A DNA stretch of 64,000 nucleotides, from contig KE560949.1 of the NCBI GenBank assembly GCA_000442015.1, forward strand, positions 1 through 64,000, in the 5' to 3' direction. This DNA is from Rozella allomycis CSF55 (taxonomy: Eukaryota > Rozellomycota). The notes under the pieces are model-generated. The model ran no database searches, had not been told where the DNA came from, and saw nothing but the letters and a program-made list of their open reading frames with translations. The position numbers were made by a program, and so were the translations under genes. Shown here piece by piece: positions 1 through 20,646 of the stretch (within the stretch, counting starts at the first letter, position 1; every line of letters starts with the position of its first letter).

Positions 1-2306
<2,306 letters not shown>

Positions 2307-2524
2307 TCAAAGGGTTAGTGTGGCTGAGTTTGAGAAATAAGGTTTTTGAAAAGTAACGCAGAATTAGAATTAAAAAAGAGTTGATAATGATTGAAATAAT
2401 AATGTAAAATAGATGTATAAAAATTAAAAAAAACATTATCAAGTTTACATGGCAAATGCCTCTCTAAATTATTAGCAATTTAGAATACAGATAATGAAAA
2501 ATTTAAAAGCCAATTTAAAGCAAT

Positions 2525-4741
<2,217 letters not shown>

Positions 4742-4875
4742 TGTTTATCGCTGCTAAGCACACCCTGGTTAATTAACAGGTCTGAAATATCTGGAAACTG
4801 TAATAAATATAGATTATCAAATTTCGAGATTGTGATTTTGAATCTTTTTAAACTTTTGAAATAAATTTTCCGAAA

Positions 4876-7866
4876 ATGTCCCTCAGTGTGAATCGTATAT
4901 CTGAAAAGAAAAATGAATTTCTTAATTGTGCACCTTTGGATCTCCCCAAAAAAAATTTGGCACTGTTAACACCATTGGATGATGTTATGGATTCTTTTAA
5001 AATTGTTGTAAATGATGAAGAATTTTCAGTTGACCATGATAGCTCAAGCAGCGAACACCTACAAATTTATTTCTTTATAGAAACAACCATCAAAGGAACA
5101 ATTACTGCCTGCTCAGGTTCTTTCTATGAATTTACTGGGTAACATTCTAGGTATTTGTGAAAATAGATTAGTTAAACATGAGGTACAAGGCAAAACTCTT
5201 GAACATTTTATTGACCAAGATGAAAAGTCGTTTTTGAATGCTGCTATTAATCATGTCAATTCGGATCTTCGAATCGAAATAGCATTTCACATTCGAAATT
5301 CCAATGGCCTCTTTTCTGAAGTAAATTTGCAAAGCTCTAAAGTTGAAATACGAAATAATTCTCTTGACAAGCAAACCGAAGGTAGCTTCATTTACTGGAT
5401 TGGAATCTGCACTCAAAAAGACTTGAAGAAACCAGAGAGTGATGACAATACAATTTTGTGTAGGATTTGTGAAATGAAAGTATTAAAGAATGTTTTCGAA
5501 AAGCACTCCACTTATTGTACTGAATTACACAGTGTTCAGAATGAAATACAAAAAATGAATGATCTCATCACAGCTATCAAGCAAGAGATCCAAGCCCAAG
5601 TGGAAAATTGGAAGGATGATGATTCATTAAAACATAAATTACAGATTTGTCATGAAGTTATAAATGTCGCAGATCAAGCATTACTTTGGAGCGTCGAACC
5701 AACGTTTTCCCAAAGTACCATGGGTTCTGCAGCTGTTTCATTTGAGTCAATAGCCTCCTCAAAATCTCTGCTAATAAGAAATGATGGGCATCTACTCTCA
5801 TTAGTGCCCACCATAAATATTGAAGAAGATACTGCCGAATCTCCATTAGGACAAAGCGATCTTGCCGGATGGAAAATGCCAGGGAATAGCGAAGATTTAG
5901 GAGAAGAGATTTACCTTCTTGGACTGGAGCTCGAAGCGTTACTAGAGGATAAGCTCAAACTCTTAAAAGTCGCAAAATTAAGTATGAAAGAACTTTCAAG
6001 GGTGACCTACACTCTGCCGAAACTTCAGGCCATGGAATCTTTGAACACACGAGATACACCCAATGAAAGCAATTTACTTCCTGTTACACAACCTTTACCG
6101 CCGAGTATAAAGGATTTTGAAATTGTAAAGCCCATTTCACGAGGAGCGTACGGAAAAGTATATCTTGCAAAGAAAAAAGTGACTGGAGAATATTTTGCAA
6201 TCAAAGTTATTCGTAAGCATGATGTTCTATCCAAAAATCAATTTGCTTCTTTGCAATCAGAACAACTTATATTGACCCAACTCGATAGCCCCTATGTAGT
6301 TAAAATGTACTACTCGTTTCAAACAAAAAATAATCTTTATTTTGTGCTAGAATATCTGAATGGTGGCGATTGTGCATCGCTGATAAAGGCAATTGGAAGG
6401 TTACCGGACGATTGGGCTAGGAAATACACTGCACAAATAGTATTGGGTTTAGAAAGTCTTCATAAAAATGATATAATTCATAGGTAAAATTACTTGAATT
6501 TTGTTACAGGGATTTGAAGCCAGAAAACTTATTGATTGACAGTCTTGGTCATATTAGATTGTCAGACTTTGGTCTATCAAAAATGAGCAATTGGCAAGTA
6601 GATTCACTGAAGTATGTGGAGGAAGAAAGTCTTGATAGTTCAGATTCGAGACTTCAAATTCAACCCGAATTACGGGGCGCGGATTCTATCATGGAGATGG
6701 ATAAACGGCTGAATATGACAAGCAGAAGGCTATCAGAAATATCTATTCTGAATAGGTCAGGCGTATTTAAATCAAGGTCTAACTCTTTTGTTTCTTCTTC
6801 AAACTCTTCTAGGTCGTCGTCAAGTTCCGCAAAAGAATCATCCGCTAGTCAAACTGACCGAGCTGTTGGGACACCTGACTACATGGCTGTGGAAGTGTTG
6901 AATGGTGAAGAGCATTCAAAGGCATTGGATTGGTGGTCCATGGGTGTTATCTTGTATGAATTTATCTACGGCATTCCACCATTCCATGGAAATACAACGA
7001 AACAAATCTTTGAAAACATAAAAAATGGAAAGATTGAATTCCCTGAAGATGAGGACGTAAGCCAAGATGCGATTGATCTCATATCTCGTCTTTTGGATCC
7101 TAATCCTAAATCGCGACTAGGGGGCAATGGTGTTGAAGAAGTCAAGAGACATCCATATTTTCAAGAAATTGATTGGCAACATTTGTATGATGAAGAAGGA
7201 GTATTCCAGCCACATGTTGAGAATGATACAGACACCACATATTTTGATGATCGCGGTGCTAATAATCTTGATGAAGTTCAAGTTGACATAGGAAATAGTC
7301 CAGATGCCGATGTAAGTGAAGAAAGTTGGATACCGGCATTTACATACAAAAATTTGAACCTTCTGGGGAAAGCGAATAATGAAGCGATTAAAGAGTTGAG
7401 GAAGTTTTCTCAGCCCAAGCTGAGTTTATCCACAACGTTTGAAGCTTTCAAATCTCCTAGGGCTTCGCGTGAATTTACCACCATCGAAACCAAATCGTTT
7501 CTTTCTAGATTGAAGAGATTTGAGTGCTTAGTGGTTGATAGCAATCCAATTTCCGTTAGAATTCTTGAAACTCTTCTAGGAAGATTGAACTGTACATGTC
7601 TAAATGCAATAGACGGGATTGATGCATTAAGGATACTCTTGGATAAAAAATTTGACATTGTCTTTATTAACATTGAGCTTCCTAGACTGAATGGCGATCA
7701 AGTTGCAAGATTGATCAAATCCACTAGAAATATAAACAGGGAAGTTCCGATTCTGGCAACAACAGCATATGGTGTAGCGAGTGATGTGGAATATTTCGAT
7801 TCATTTTTGATGAAACCACTTACAAAAGAAAAAATAGAAGACGAATTGTCAAGATTTTTAGATTAG
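4876..7866 (+). CDS. RIM15: RIM15/Cek1-family protein kinase with pseudo-receiver domain
   Basis: AGC-type kinase of the fungal RIM15/Cek1 (Greatwall-like) family, which links nutrient signalling to quiescence and PP2A control. Exons 4876-5138, 5167-6483, 6510-7866; introns of 28 and 26 nt; 978 residues. Domain order: PAS-like region (about 30-160), zinc-finger-like CRICEMKV...HSTYC (about 185-210), kinase from about residue 405 (GAYGKVYLAKK, HRDLKPENLL, which the 26-nt intron splits in the Arg codon, then DFGLSK) with a Ser-rich insert of about 100 residues before GTPDYMAVEVL and DWWSMGVILYE, then a C-terminal receiver fold (about 855-978). The receiver keeps VVDS and LMKPL but has Asn in FINIELP where the phosphoacceptor Asp belongs, so phosphotransfer is probably lost. 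Confidence 0.9.
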
Positions 7867-7925
7867 TCTTTATTCTAATTTCTTTTTACATAAAACAATA
7901 AATATGCAGCTTTTGTCTGTTTATA

Positions 7926-10514
<2,589 letters not shown>

Positions 10515-10616
10515 TTAAAAATTATGAAATTTACAACTAAGTCATTGACAAGAATTTGTCAAGAGCTTGTTTATTGTGTTATAACTGCTTTATTTTTGTA
10601 TACAAATAATGCCATA

Positions 10617-12704
10617 TCATTTAAAAGAACATTCATGCAAACAACCTGAAGGACATTTCTTGAAAGATTTGAACCAATCATTTATATGTTCAGAATGTCC
10701 ACCATGTCCACAAATTACGCAAGAAATATACAACCCCTTTACTGGCAGATTGCATAAACAACATCGATAAATCGATTGATGACAATGATCACAATGGAGG
10801 CTACCCGAAGCCAGCGAGTGGTTGCAGCTAGCACAACTAGACAAGTACTTCGTAGAACGCAAGTTTAGAAATAATATTCAAATTACTTGGTTCAGTGAAT
10901 AAATAGACGGAATGGTTTGGCATGCATTTACAATCCTTGTTACTTGAACCCATAGCTTTCTTCTTTTCAACAATTCTCTATGATATAAGACTTAAATTTA
11001 CCGATGTAACCTTCAATCCATTGCTTGCATATTTTTATCTTGTCCAAAGGAATTAAGTCTCTTAATAGTATGCATGCAACAGAGCATGTCTGAATATCTC
11101 CGTTTTCTGCAATGTTTATGAGAAAATCGTCGATCACTTTTTTCATAATACTTATGCATTCATGCTAATTTAATTTAAATTTAGGTATTAACTGCAGAGT
11201 TTTCCAATATGAATTGCAAAGTCGTCCAAAACTGAAATAACTCGAATAAACCAAGCTTTTCGCACAAAATTGCGTTTTCAGAAACATCTGCTACAGAGTC
11301 AAACTTATATTCCCTAGCCAAAGTAAGAAATATAGACGGATCTGATAATTTGAATGATTCTAAAACACGGCTTTGAAACAACAATTAGTTACTACAATAA
11401 TCGTTACTGGAATATTAATGGAACTTTTTGAAGCATTATTAATTCTTGAGAGCTTGCGGTATATAATTGAAGCGCCTATGGGTACTTTTCCTGTTGGTGT
11501 CTCACATATTGTCTTGTCATTTGTGCTCTCTTCGAATTTTTCAACACTTCCATAAACTTGATCGTCCAGTCCAAATGTTGAACATGTTTTGTTGAAGGTC
11601 TTCATTAATTCATAAGAGTTTTGAATATTTTGAGAGCAAACAGTTTTATCACGAGAAACACTGATGAGATTATTTGAGTCTAGCCATTTAATACACGTTA
11701 TCACATTGGAATGGTTCTCAAATGTCATTGAAGGTACATAACTATGTGTAATATCCCATACATGAACCCTATAATCCGTGAGCAATGAAGTTGATGCGAT
11801 TTGATTGAAATCAGGGCGCCAGCTAACATTAGATACACTGGAAATATTTTGAAAGCTATAAATTGGCTTCTTCAAATCCCCTTTAATATCCCAAACCTTT
11901 TATAAACTATATTGACATTTACTTTGACTATTTTATCACGCCCGCCAGAAACGATCCACCTTCCATCTTTATGCCAATCAACGCTTAATGTAACTCCGTT
12001 ATGACAAGTAATCTTTTTCTCGGGGATCATTGGATTTCTTATATCCCAGACTTGAATAGTCCCGTTTTCAAAAGCAGCGATAAATTCGTATGCGCTGAAC
12101 GGATGATATTTTACATCCCTTACAGCATCAGCTTTACCATTGAACGTTAATTTTGATGACAATTTACTTCTCAAGTCCTTGTTACTTGAAAAACGCAGTA
12201 ATTACCCATAGTTTAACTAAACCATCCTGTGAAGCTGAAAGAAATGTTGCTGATTCAAATTGACTTGCATGTAGCTTATTGATAGATCTTTTATGTTCTG
12301 ATATCATTTTCTCTACTGAATTCACAAAAATTAAAATACCTTGCTTAATTCTATCTGCATCCCAAAGAACAATTGCTCCGTTTGGTGATGCAGTTACAAA
12401 AATTCTTTTGTTGTCTTTGATTTGAAAGTTATTTAAGCATTACAATTCGGAAGCCAAATAACGTCTGTACTAGAATAACTCATGTTCATTTTGGTGCCAA
12501 TCCTAAAGTTGACGAAATCTTTCATGTTCCTCAAATCAACAATTCCCAGAACTTTCTATAGAAGAGAAAATACGTACCTTCTCTTCCAGCAATTATAGCT
12601 TTTTTATCTTTATCTAATACTGAAACTGAAGAAATGGCAGCATTAGATTCAAACTTTTGCATTTCTAGTTGAACTTGTGATTTTTCGTTATGAGAAAAAA
12701 TCAT
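10617..12704 (-). CDS. WDR24 / SEA2 (GATOR2/SEACAT subunit)
   Basis: Scaffold of the GATOR2/SEACAT complex on the vacuole/lysosome that activates TORC1 in response to amino acids. Exons: 12704-12578, 12551-12444, 12414-12340, 12312-12206, 12177-11923, 11896-11408, 11381-11193, 11164-11002, 10975-10887, 10859-10617; about 615 residues. WD40 repeats (VRDVKYHP, TIQVWDIRNP, SGGRDKIVKVWD), a helical middle (FLTLAREY, AENGDIQTCSVACILLRDL, ELLKRRKLW) and a C-terminal CxxC/RING-like domain (CASCNH, CDHCHQ, CVICGHGGH, CPSGC). Two introns (11382-11407, 10860-10886) have TG instead of AG at the 3' end; using them restores precise WDR24 alignment. The start is uncertain: an upstream ATG at 12774 is possible and would overlap the neighbouring phosphatase gene. 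Confidence 0.9.
10860..10886 (-). other. Non-canonical GT-TG intron (27 nt) in WDR24
   Basis: Phase-0 intron starting GTAATT and ending AACTTG. Splicing here gives LNQRSTKYLSSCASC, the same length as the corresponding WDR24 segment of animals. The only AG alternative (39 nt, to 10848) keeps frame but deletes four residues and is longer than other introns here. Confidence 0.65.
11382..11407 (-). other. Non-canonical GT-TG intron (26 nt) in WDR24
   Basis: Phase-0 intron starting GTAACG and ending TAATTG between ...SINIP and LFQSRVLESFKL. No GT-AG combination in this stretch keeps both flanking frames open; every AG acceptor meets a stop or the wrong phase. Confidence 0.8.
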
Positions 12705-12734
12705 CTGGTCCAAATATTTGAAGTAAATAGGTAG

Positions 12735-13497
12735 TTTCGTTACAAACAGGAATTAAACGATAAGAGCGTTGCATTATACAAGTCCAAATCTACCAGAATA
12801 GCCCAAGCAAATAGGCATGACAATAGATATAGTAACGTTTTTCCATGTAAGTTTTCAACTATGTGCAATAATAGACGATGAAAATTTACTTCAGTTTTCA
12901 AATTCTTACATTAACGCAAGCCCTATTCCACCAACCTCGGATTCTAAAATAACGTACATTGCGTCACAGGCACCTATTCCAAGCACATTCAGCACTTTTT
13001 ATCAAATGATCTGGGATTACAAAATAGAATGCATAGTGATGCTTACCACTTACGACCCACGAAAGTGCGACAGATATTTGCCTTTGTCAGAATCCGATCT
13101 GGTGCTTCCAGATGGAACATTGGTTCGAATTAAAGAAGAGATCAACATAGATGCTGATATTAAAGTTTCCGTTGTGTGTATGGAAAAAGATGGATTGAAA
13201 CATTGTGTAAATCACATCGCGTATGCAGGCTGGGAAGATCATGGATGTCCCCGTAGCTTACAATCATTTTTTAAACTCTTGGAAACTTATCAGCGTTATA
13301 AATCGACATCTCCAGTGTTAGTTCATTGCAGCGCGGGAATTGGTAGAACTGGCACCTTTATCGCCTTTGATCGATTAAAGAATAGAATAGAAGCTCAAGA
13401 TATTGTAGAAATATGTGCTAATGAAGTATTTGAACTTAGAAAGTATAGAATGATGATGGTGGAACGTGCAGTAAGAAATATTCTCTTTATTGAATAG
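12735..13497 (+). CDS. Classical protein tyrosine phosphatase (5' end unresolved)
   Basis: Cytosolic PTP catalytic domain. Exon 12875-13497 is joined to an upstream exon ending at 12846 by a 28-nt intron, which creates the family hallmark NRYSNVFPYD. The upstream exon is open back to 12735 but has no ATG; a first exon at 12690-12707 (MRKNHL) joined over a 27-nt intron to 12735 is one possibility. Active site VHCSAGIGRTG (HCX5R) is intact. The WPD loop reads AGWEDHGCP: the general-acid Asp is kept but Pro is replaced by Glu. Near the end, LRKYRMMMVERAVRN lacks the usual VQT..Q glutamines. About 240 residues, essentially a single domain. Divergent from, and possibly overlapping, WDR24. Confidence 0.85.
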
Positions 13498-13598
13498 TCT
13501 CAATTCGCTTTTCTTGTTCAAGCTTTAACTGAATATAAACAGAAAAATAAATAATACATGTTTTAAAACGCCTACAAAACCTTATTGAAATTTCCATA

Positions 13599-15858
13599 AT
13601 GAAATTTGTTTCTTTGAGGTTCAAATTGGGCCGATATTTTTCCACAAATGTAATTAGCTGTTCATATTAAAAGTAGACCAAGAATGAAATCGGTTTGGGT
13701 TTATTGAATATCAATTTAAAGGAATATAAACCCGAGTTGATACGAAATTTTTCAATCAGTAAAATGTAGACAATTCCATCCAATAGTTGCCCATGTTGAC
13801 CACGGAAAATCCACCTTATCAGACAGGCTACTAGAGCTGACTGGAGTTATATCCAAGAGCAAAGCCAACAATCAAGTTTTAGACAAATTGCAAGTTGAAA
13901 AAGAAAGGGGAATTACTGTGAAAGCTCAAGTAACAAAGATCTTTGAATTATCATCAAGACTTCTTCAATGTTTTATAATTACAAAGGAAAGAAATATTTA
14001 ATTAATTTAATTGATACACCGGTACTCAACTCAAATTTATCGGAGAGGGCCATGTTGATTTTAGTTATGAAGTGTCAAGGTCTTTAGCTGCATGCCAAGG
14101 ATGTATATTGTTGATTGATGCGAACCAGGGAATTCAAGCACAAACCGTTGCAAATTTCTATCTTGCATTTTCAGAGGGATTGACTATAATTCCTGTTATA
14201 AACAAAGTAGCCGTGTATTAAATAACTAAAAAGATTGATTTACCTGGAGCCCAGCCGGAAAAGGTGGTAGAATCATTGAAAGAACAATTCGAGCTTCCAG
14301 TTGATAATGTTTTAAAAGTAAGATCATTTGATTGGTGTAATTGATATCCGCAAAGAGTGGCGTGAATATAGAGAGTATTCTACCCACAATCATTGAGCAA
14401 GTGCCACAGTAAATTTATCTTCCCATTTAACAATAGCCCGCCTTCCTCTATTGACAAGCCTTTGAAAGCATTATTATTTGATTCGTGGTATGATGAATAC
14501 CAGGGAATAATTTATCTCATTTCTGTAGTCGATGGTACATTGAGGAAGGGTAGGCATGTTGCATGTTAATGATGAGGTGACAAAGTGATTGCGTTTCATA
14601 AACAACAAGAATTTGAGATTTTAGATTTGGGAATTATGTATCCGGAAAGAACTAGCACTGGGTTCTTGTAAATTTATTTGTTTAAGAAATAAAGAAATGC
14701 TGGTCAAGTTGGGTTTATGATTACGGGCATTAAGAACGCAAAGGAAGCTGCAATGATCGGTGATACTTTTTATCGTCAGGGGACACCAATAGAGCCTTTC
14801 CCAGGCTTTAAAAAGATAAAACCTGTAGTGTTTGCGGGATTCTTCCCATCAGATTCCAGTGACACCAATGAAATGCAGAAAGCGCTGACTAGGTTGTTTA
14901 TGAATGATTCAAGCGTGACTCACGAGGTTGAAATAAGGTAATTATATATCATCTTGATAAAAGTGATTCATTGGGATCTGGATGGAGACTTGGATTTCTT
15001 GGGACTCTTCATTTGGAGGTCTTTAAACAAAGGTTAGAGCAGGTAAATGTTTCATTGCATGAGAATAGGAATATAATGCGTCAATGGTAATAACCGTGCC
15101 TACTGTCTCGTACAAAATGATAATGAAAAATGGAACAGAAAAGATTATTAGAAATCCATCGGAATACCCTGATACCAAAGAGTTTGGCAAAGTTGAAAGA
15201 TTTGAAGAGCCTTTTGTTAAAGGGACATTAATTATTGATAAGAAATACATGGGACCAGTTATGGGGCTATGTGAGGTACAAACTTTTTCAACGTTAAGAT
15301 AGGAAAAACGCGGGCATATGTTGGAAATGAAATTTATAGACGAGAATAGATGCATGCTTGTTTATGATTTGCCAATGATGGAAATTATCACTAAATTTCA
15401 CGACCAATTAAAATCCTTGACCTCTGGGTACTCTTCATTTGACTATGAAGAATCCGGATACCAAAAAGCAAATATTCGGCAGGTTTCTGTAAAGCTGAAT
15501 GGCGAAATTGTTGATTCATTAACATTTGTTGTGCATGATTCCAAAGTTCAACAGTTTGCGAGAAACGTGGCAAGAAAATTACAAAAGATGATTGACAGAC
15601 AGCTGTTTGAAATTTCAATTCAAGTGCTCTGTGGAAGTAAAGTTGTTGCCAGAGAAAAGTATGATTCTTTTGTTATTTGTGATTAGTGTAAAAGCTGTTC
15701 ATAAAGATGTCTGTGCAAAATGCTATGGAGGCGACATTACAAGAAAAATGAAATTAATAGAAAGACACAAGGAAAAAGTCAAAGCATTAAAGATGATTGG
15801 TAAAGTACCGGTGCCCCATGACGCTTTCCTATCAATTGCCACAGATCAAAATATTTAA
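13599..15858 (+). CDS. GUF1: Mitochondrial elongation factor 4 (GUF1/LepA)
   Basis: Ribosome-binding GTPase of mitochondrial translation. Fourteen exons: 13599-13649, 13677-13758, 13787-13929, 13959-14021, 14048-14206, 14234-14317, 14344-14408, 14437-14549, 14577-14667, 14695-14937, 14964-15042, 15069-15275, 15303-15658, 15687-15858; 635 residues. The first exon encodes a basic, mitochondrial-type presequence ([16 protein letters not shown]). Motifs: [72 protein letters not shown], and the LepA C-terminal [17 protein letters not shown]. The gene looks shattered without the introns. One intron (14318-14343) ends TG, and using it preserves the guanine-recognition SAK motif. Confidence 0.95.
14318..14343 (+). 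other. Non-canonical GT-TG intron (26 nt) in GUF1
   Basis: Starts GTAAGA and ends TAATTG, immediately before ATA TCC GCA AAG AGT (ISAKS). The next AG (at 14355) would delete ISAK, the conserved G5 motif of this GTPase. Confidence 0.82.
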
Positions 15859-15991
15859 CAACATAAAAGTCTAACCTGTACAATAAAGCTTCTTCTTTTT
15901 GTATAGTTTGATGTTATCATTAATTTAATCAAAAAAGTTGCTTTGTATTAAGCGACCAAGATAACCCAAGCCACCACTTGAAGAAAAAATA

Positions 15992-17775
<1,784 letters not shown>

Positions 17776-17825
17776 TCTAATTGTACATTTATTCAAAATA
17801 AATGAAAAATATTGCTTATCTGTTC

Positions 17826-19150
17826 TCAATTTGATACATTTATCAGTCCAATCCCAACAGACATCACAATCATTCCAATCAACACCGCCTTGGACACATA
17901 CTTATCTTCCTTGTCCAATTTTCTTGCGGTTGGCAGCAACCCTTGTATTGACACAAACACCATCATCCCTGCAGTAATCGCATATATTATCCCTATATTA
18001 AAACTAACTTTTTATTACCCTCAAATAATGGTGGCATATGATTGCCAAGAAAATAGAATGCAATCAATCCTCCAAGCGGTTCAGCCATTCCCGCCAATAC
18101 CCCTGAATACAAAAACGCCTTCCATCTACTGCCTGTTGCATAATACACTGGCAGTGCTACAGATAACCCCTCTGGTATATTATGAAATACTATCGCTAAC
18201 GTAACAAGAAATCCTAGCTTTATATCCGCCAACGATGACACAAATGCAGCCATTCCTTCAGGTATATTATGCAATGCAAGTGCTATAGCCGTCTTCCATC
18301 CAAGTCTAAACAATTTCTTATTCAATTCATCTTCTTTTCTGTCCCATTCTTCACGATCTTTAGTTGCATCATCGTCCTTTTTGGGACCAGTTGTGGCATC
18401 TACATCTTCTCTTTCTTTTTGTTTCACAACTTTCTTTCTGTCCTTCTTTGTTTCTTCCGACTTTGATGAGGTGGATTTACCCGCCTTCCTGGCACCAGTA
18501 ACAGGCAATGTGTGATCAGGCTTTTGTTCTTTTTCAGCGATCCTTAATGATCTCCTCGTACGCAAGGTTCTTCCTGTATCAGCCTTTTGTTTTAATTCAT
18601 TCACCTCTCCTCTTTCATCATCACCTTCATGATCATCAGAATTATCCTCTTCCTTTTCATTCTCTTCCTCATCACTCGTCTCCGTTTCTTCCCTTTTTTC
18701 AAAACTCTCTTCATTCTTTTCATTCCCATCCACTTGTTTATCCTTGTCACTCTTTTCAATGTACTCTGCAAACGTATCAATAAGCGATGTCACAAGCATT
18801 CCAATCAAAAACACCAAACAAGCATACAGTCCAGCAAACTTTTTATCAATAAACCCAAACGCAACAATAGATTTAGGAACAAGCTCAACCAGAGATACGT
18901 ACAGCATCACTCCACCAGCAAATCCAAGCGAAGATGCTAAGAAACTATGCGATTTTACTATTTGGAAATTCGTGTATCTGGATAATTTAGTATCAACAAA
19001 GGGTAAAGCGGCACCGATCGCATTACTCAGTGTTCCGATAAATGTCATCATGAATGCTTTATGGACACCGGTTATTTCATTTGAAAGTTCAGCTGTTATT
19101 TGGCCGTAGCACAGTGCAAAAAGACACAAAAACAAGATCAAGTACATCAT
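17826..19150 (-). CDS. ZIP-family zinc/iron transporter
   Basis: Membrane metal-ion transporter (ZIP, SLC39). Exons 19150-18019 and 17992-17826, intron 26 nt, 432 residues. N-terminal signal-like hydrophobic stretch (MMYLILFLCLFALCYG), three membrane segments, then a long highly charged cytosolic loop (about residues 130-270, Glu/Asp then Lys/Arg-rich) and the metal-binding helices with HNIPEGMAAF and HNIPEGLSVAL, followed by EPLGGLIAFYF. The His/Glu residues of both metal-site helices are intact. The big charged loop resembles the vacuolar Zrt3-type branch, but substrate and compartment are inference. Divergent from ERCC1. Confidence 0.9.
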
Positions 19151-19283
19151 GAAAATTCGTAATTAGTAAATAATGTGAATTGAAAATATTAAACTATTGC
19201 ACTTTTGTTTGAGTTTACTTGGTCAAGATTGGATAACTGTGTCATATCGAAAGGCAATTCCTTGAACTTTTTTTGAAAATTCC

Positions 19284-20026
19284 ATGTCGTCTATTCTAGT
19301 TAACCCTAACCAAGTATCAGCACAAAAAACAATTGTTTAGAAAGGAAATGGCTTGCTCAAATTTATCCGAAATGTGCCGTGGGAATACTTTGATGATGAA
19401 GCCAAACATCCACCAGCAGACTACATTCTAGGCGACACTACCGGAGCGGTTTTCCTTAGTTTACAGTTTCATCGACTTTATCCTGAATATATTTTCGATC
19501 GTATGAAAGCTCTTTTGAGGCATTTCAAATGTAAAATTTTACTCTGTTTGGTCGATGTTGTAAAAATTTGTATTTCTTGGCATTTAGAAAGATCACGAAC
19601 GGTCGATGAAGCAGATTACCAAATCATGCTTGCTTTATGGATTTACTTTGGTTTGTGCATGGTCTAATGAAGAAGCAGGCAGGTATATGGAAACTTTCAA
19701 GGCTTATGAAAAGAAATCGGCAGACATGATAAAGCCAAAGAGTGAACCTGATTTCATATCACAGGTAAATTTGATGTAAAATAGATTTTCAGTTGACAGA
19801 ACTATTGACAACAATTAAAAGCGTTAATAAAACCGATGTAATTACACTTGTCTCAAGATTTGGTGTAATGATTTTACAATATTTAAATAGTCGTTGGCGG
19901 GAATTATGAATGCTGATATCAATGAGCTAGCTATGTGCTCTGGAATCGGTCAAAGAAAGGTAAAAACATATATTAATTTGATTATTGGCGAAATACATTT
20001 TTGATACATTTAATAAAAGCATTTGA
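19284..20026 (+). CDS. RAD10: DNA excision-repair protein ERCC1/RAD10
   Basis: Non-catalytic partner of the XPF/RAD1 nuclease in nucleotide-excision repair. Exons 19284-19313, 19341-19559, 19588-19764, 19793-19864, 19891-19959, 19988-20026; 201 residues. Central domain: SSILVNPNQKGNGLLKFIRN, VPWEYFDD, ADYILGDTTGAVFLSL, AWSNEEAGRYMETFKAYE; C-terminal (HhH)2: LLTTIKSVNKTDVITLVSRFG, CSGIGQRKAKYIFDTFNKSI. The last intron (19960-19987) ends TG; this junction is what produces the terminal helix matching ERCC1. The N-terminal extension seen in animals is missing. Confidence 0.92.
19960..19987 (+). other. Non-canonical GT-TG intron (28 nt) in ERCC1
   Basis: Starts GTAAAA and ends TTATTG, joining GIGQRK to AKYIFDTFNKSI-stop, which matches the end of ERCC1 proteins. 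The first AG after it (about 20018) would delete this helix and shift the frame. Confidence 0.82.
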
Positions 20027-20164
20027 TCTGTTTGGGGGTCAACATTTGTGGAACAAATTTTTCACGCCATAAATGCAAAGTAAGGTTTCAACAATGGTTC
20101 ATAAAAAATGATGTATATGATATTCAATTTATGTCTTTAAATCTTTGCTATTAATTTCTTTCAA

Positions 20165-20544
20165 TTAGTTTGCTTTTTGAAATTCTTCCATTGTTAAAGT
20201 TTTTAGCGACAAAGCATGTAAGCCCTTTTTAAACTCATCGTCCAACACTTTGTAAACTGAGCGGTGTCTTTGAACAGAAATCTATTTGCCAAAATAAGAT
20301 TATAGTACCTTTCCTTTAAACTCATCAGAGACTATTGTTATACTAATATTATTAAATAGAAGAATACATACTTGAAGTGCGTTTCTGGAGAAGGAGCATC
20401 AGCAACGCCAGCGTGACCAGCGTGTTGGTTGGATTCGTCTACAATAACAAGTTTTGATGGTTTAAAAGCAGCTGTTAACTTTGATTCCATTGCAGTATAA
20501 AGTGGTCCAGTCATATTTTTCAAAAGTGGCGTAACGCGTTTCAT
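20165..20544 (-). CDS. BolA-family protein (BOLA1-like, mitochondrial Fe-S type)
   Basis: Small BolA fold protein, by family a partner of monothiol glutaredoxins in iron-sulfur handling. Exons 20544-20372, 20342-20309, 20281-20165; introns 29 and 27 nt; 107 residues. N-terminus MKRVTPLLKNMTGPLYTAME could be a short mitochondrial leader. Conserved core: VIVDESNQHAGHAG, ETHFNITIVSDEFKGK, SVQRHRSVYKVL, LHALSLKTLT. The HAGH loop and the invariant VQRHR His are present. The 34-nt middle exon is one of the shortest internal exons in the window. Confidence 0.92.
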
Positions 20545-20646
20545 AAAGGAGAAGCTGAATGAATTGAACCAATTATGGAAGGCTTGGTATCCATAGGTTC
20601 ATAATTGAAATGGAAATGATAAAATATACTCATAGTGAAATGCCAT

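Noticed and set aside
10848-10886. 39-nt GT-AG intron in WDR24
   Set aside because: Possible, but it removes four residues from a segment whose length matches WDR24 exactly with the 27-nt GT-TG cut.
14318-14355. A canonical 38-nt GT-AG intron in GUF1
   Set aside because: It keeps phase but deletes ISAK, the conserved guanine-binding motif. The 26-nt GT-TG alternative keeps it and has the normal length.
13599-15858. GUF1 read as a pseudogene because of many stops and frame changes
   Set aside because: Every break disappears when 13 introns of 26-29 nt are removed, giving a full-length protein with a mitochondrial leader.
18508-19109. Plus-strand frames of 91-121 codons
   Set aside because: Antisense to the charged loop and membrane helices of the ZIP transporter.
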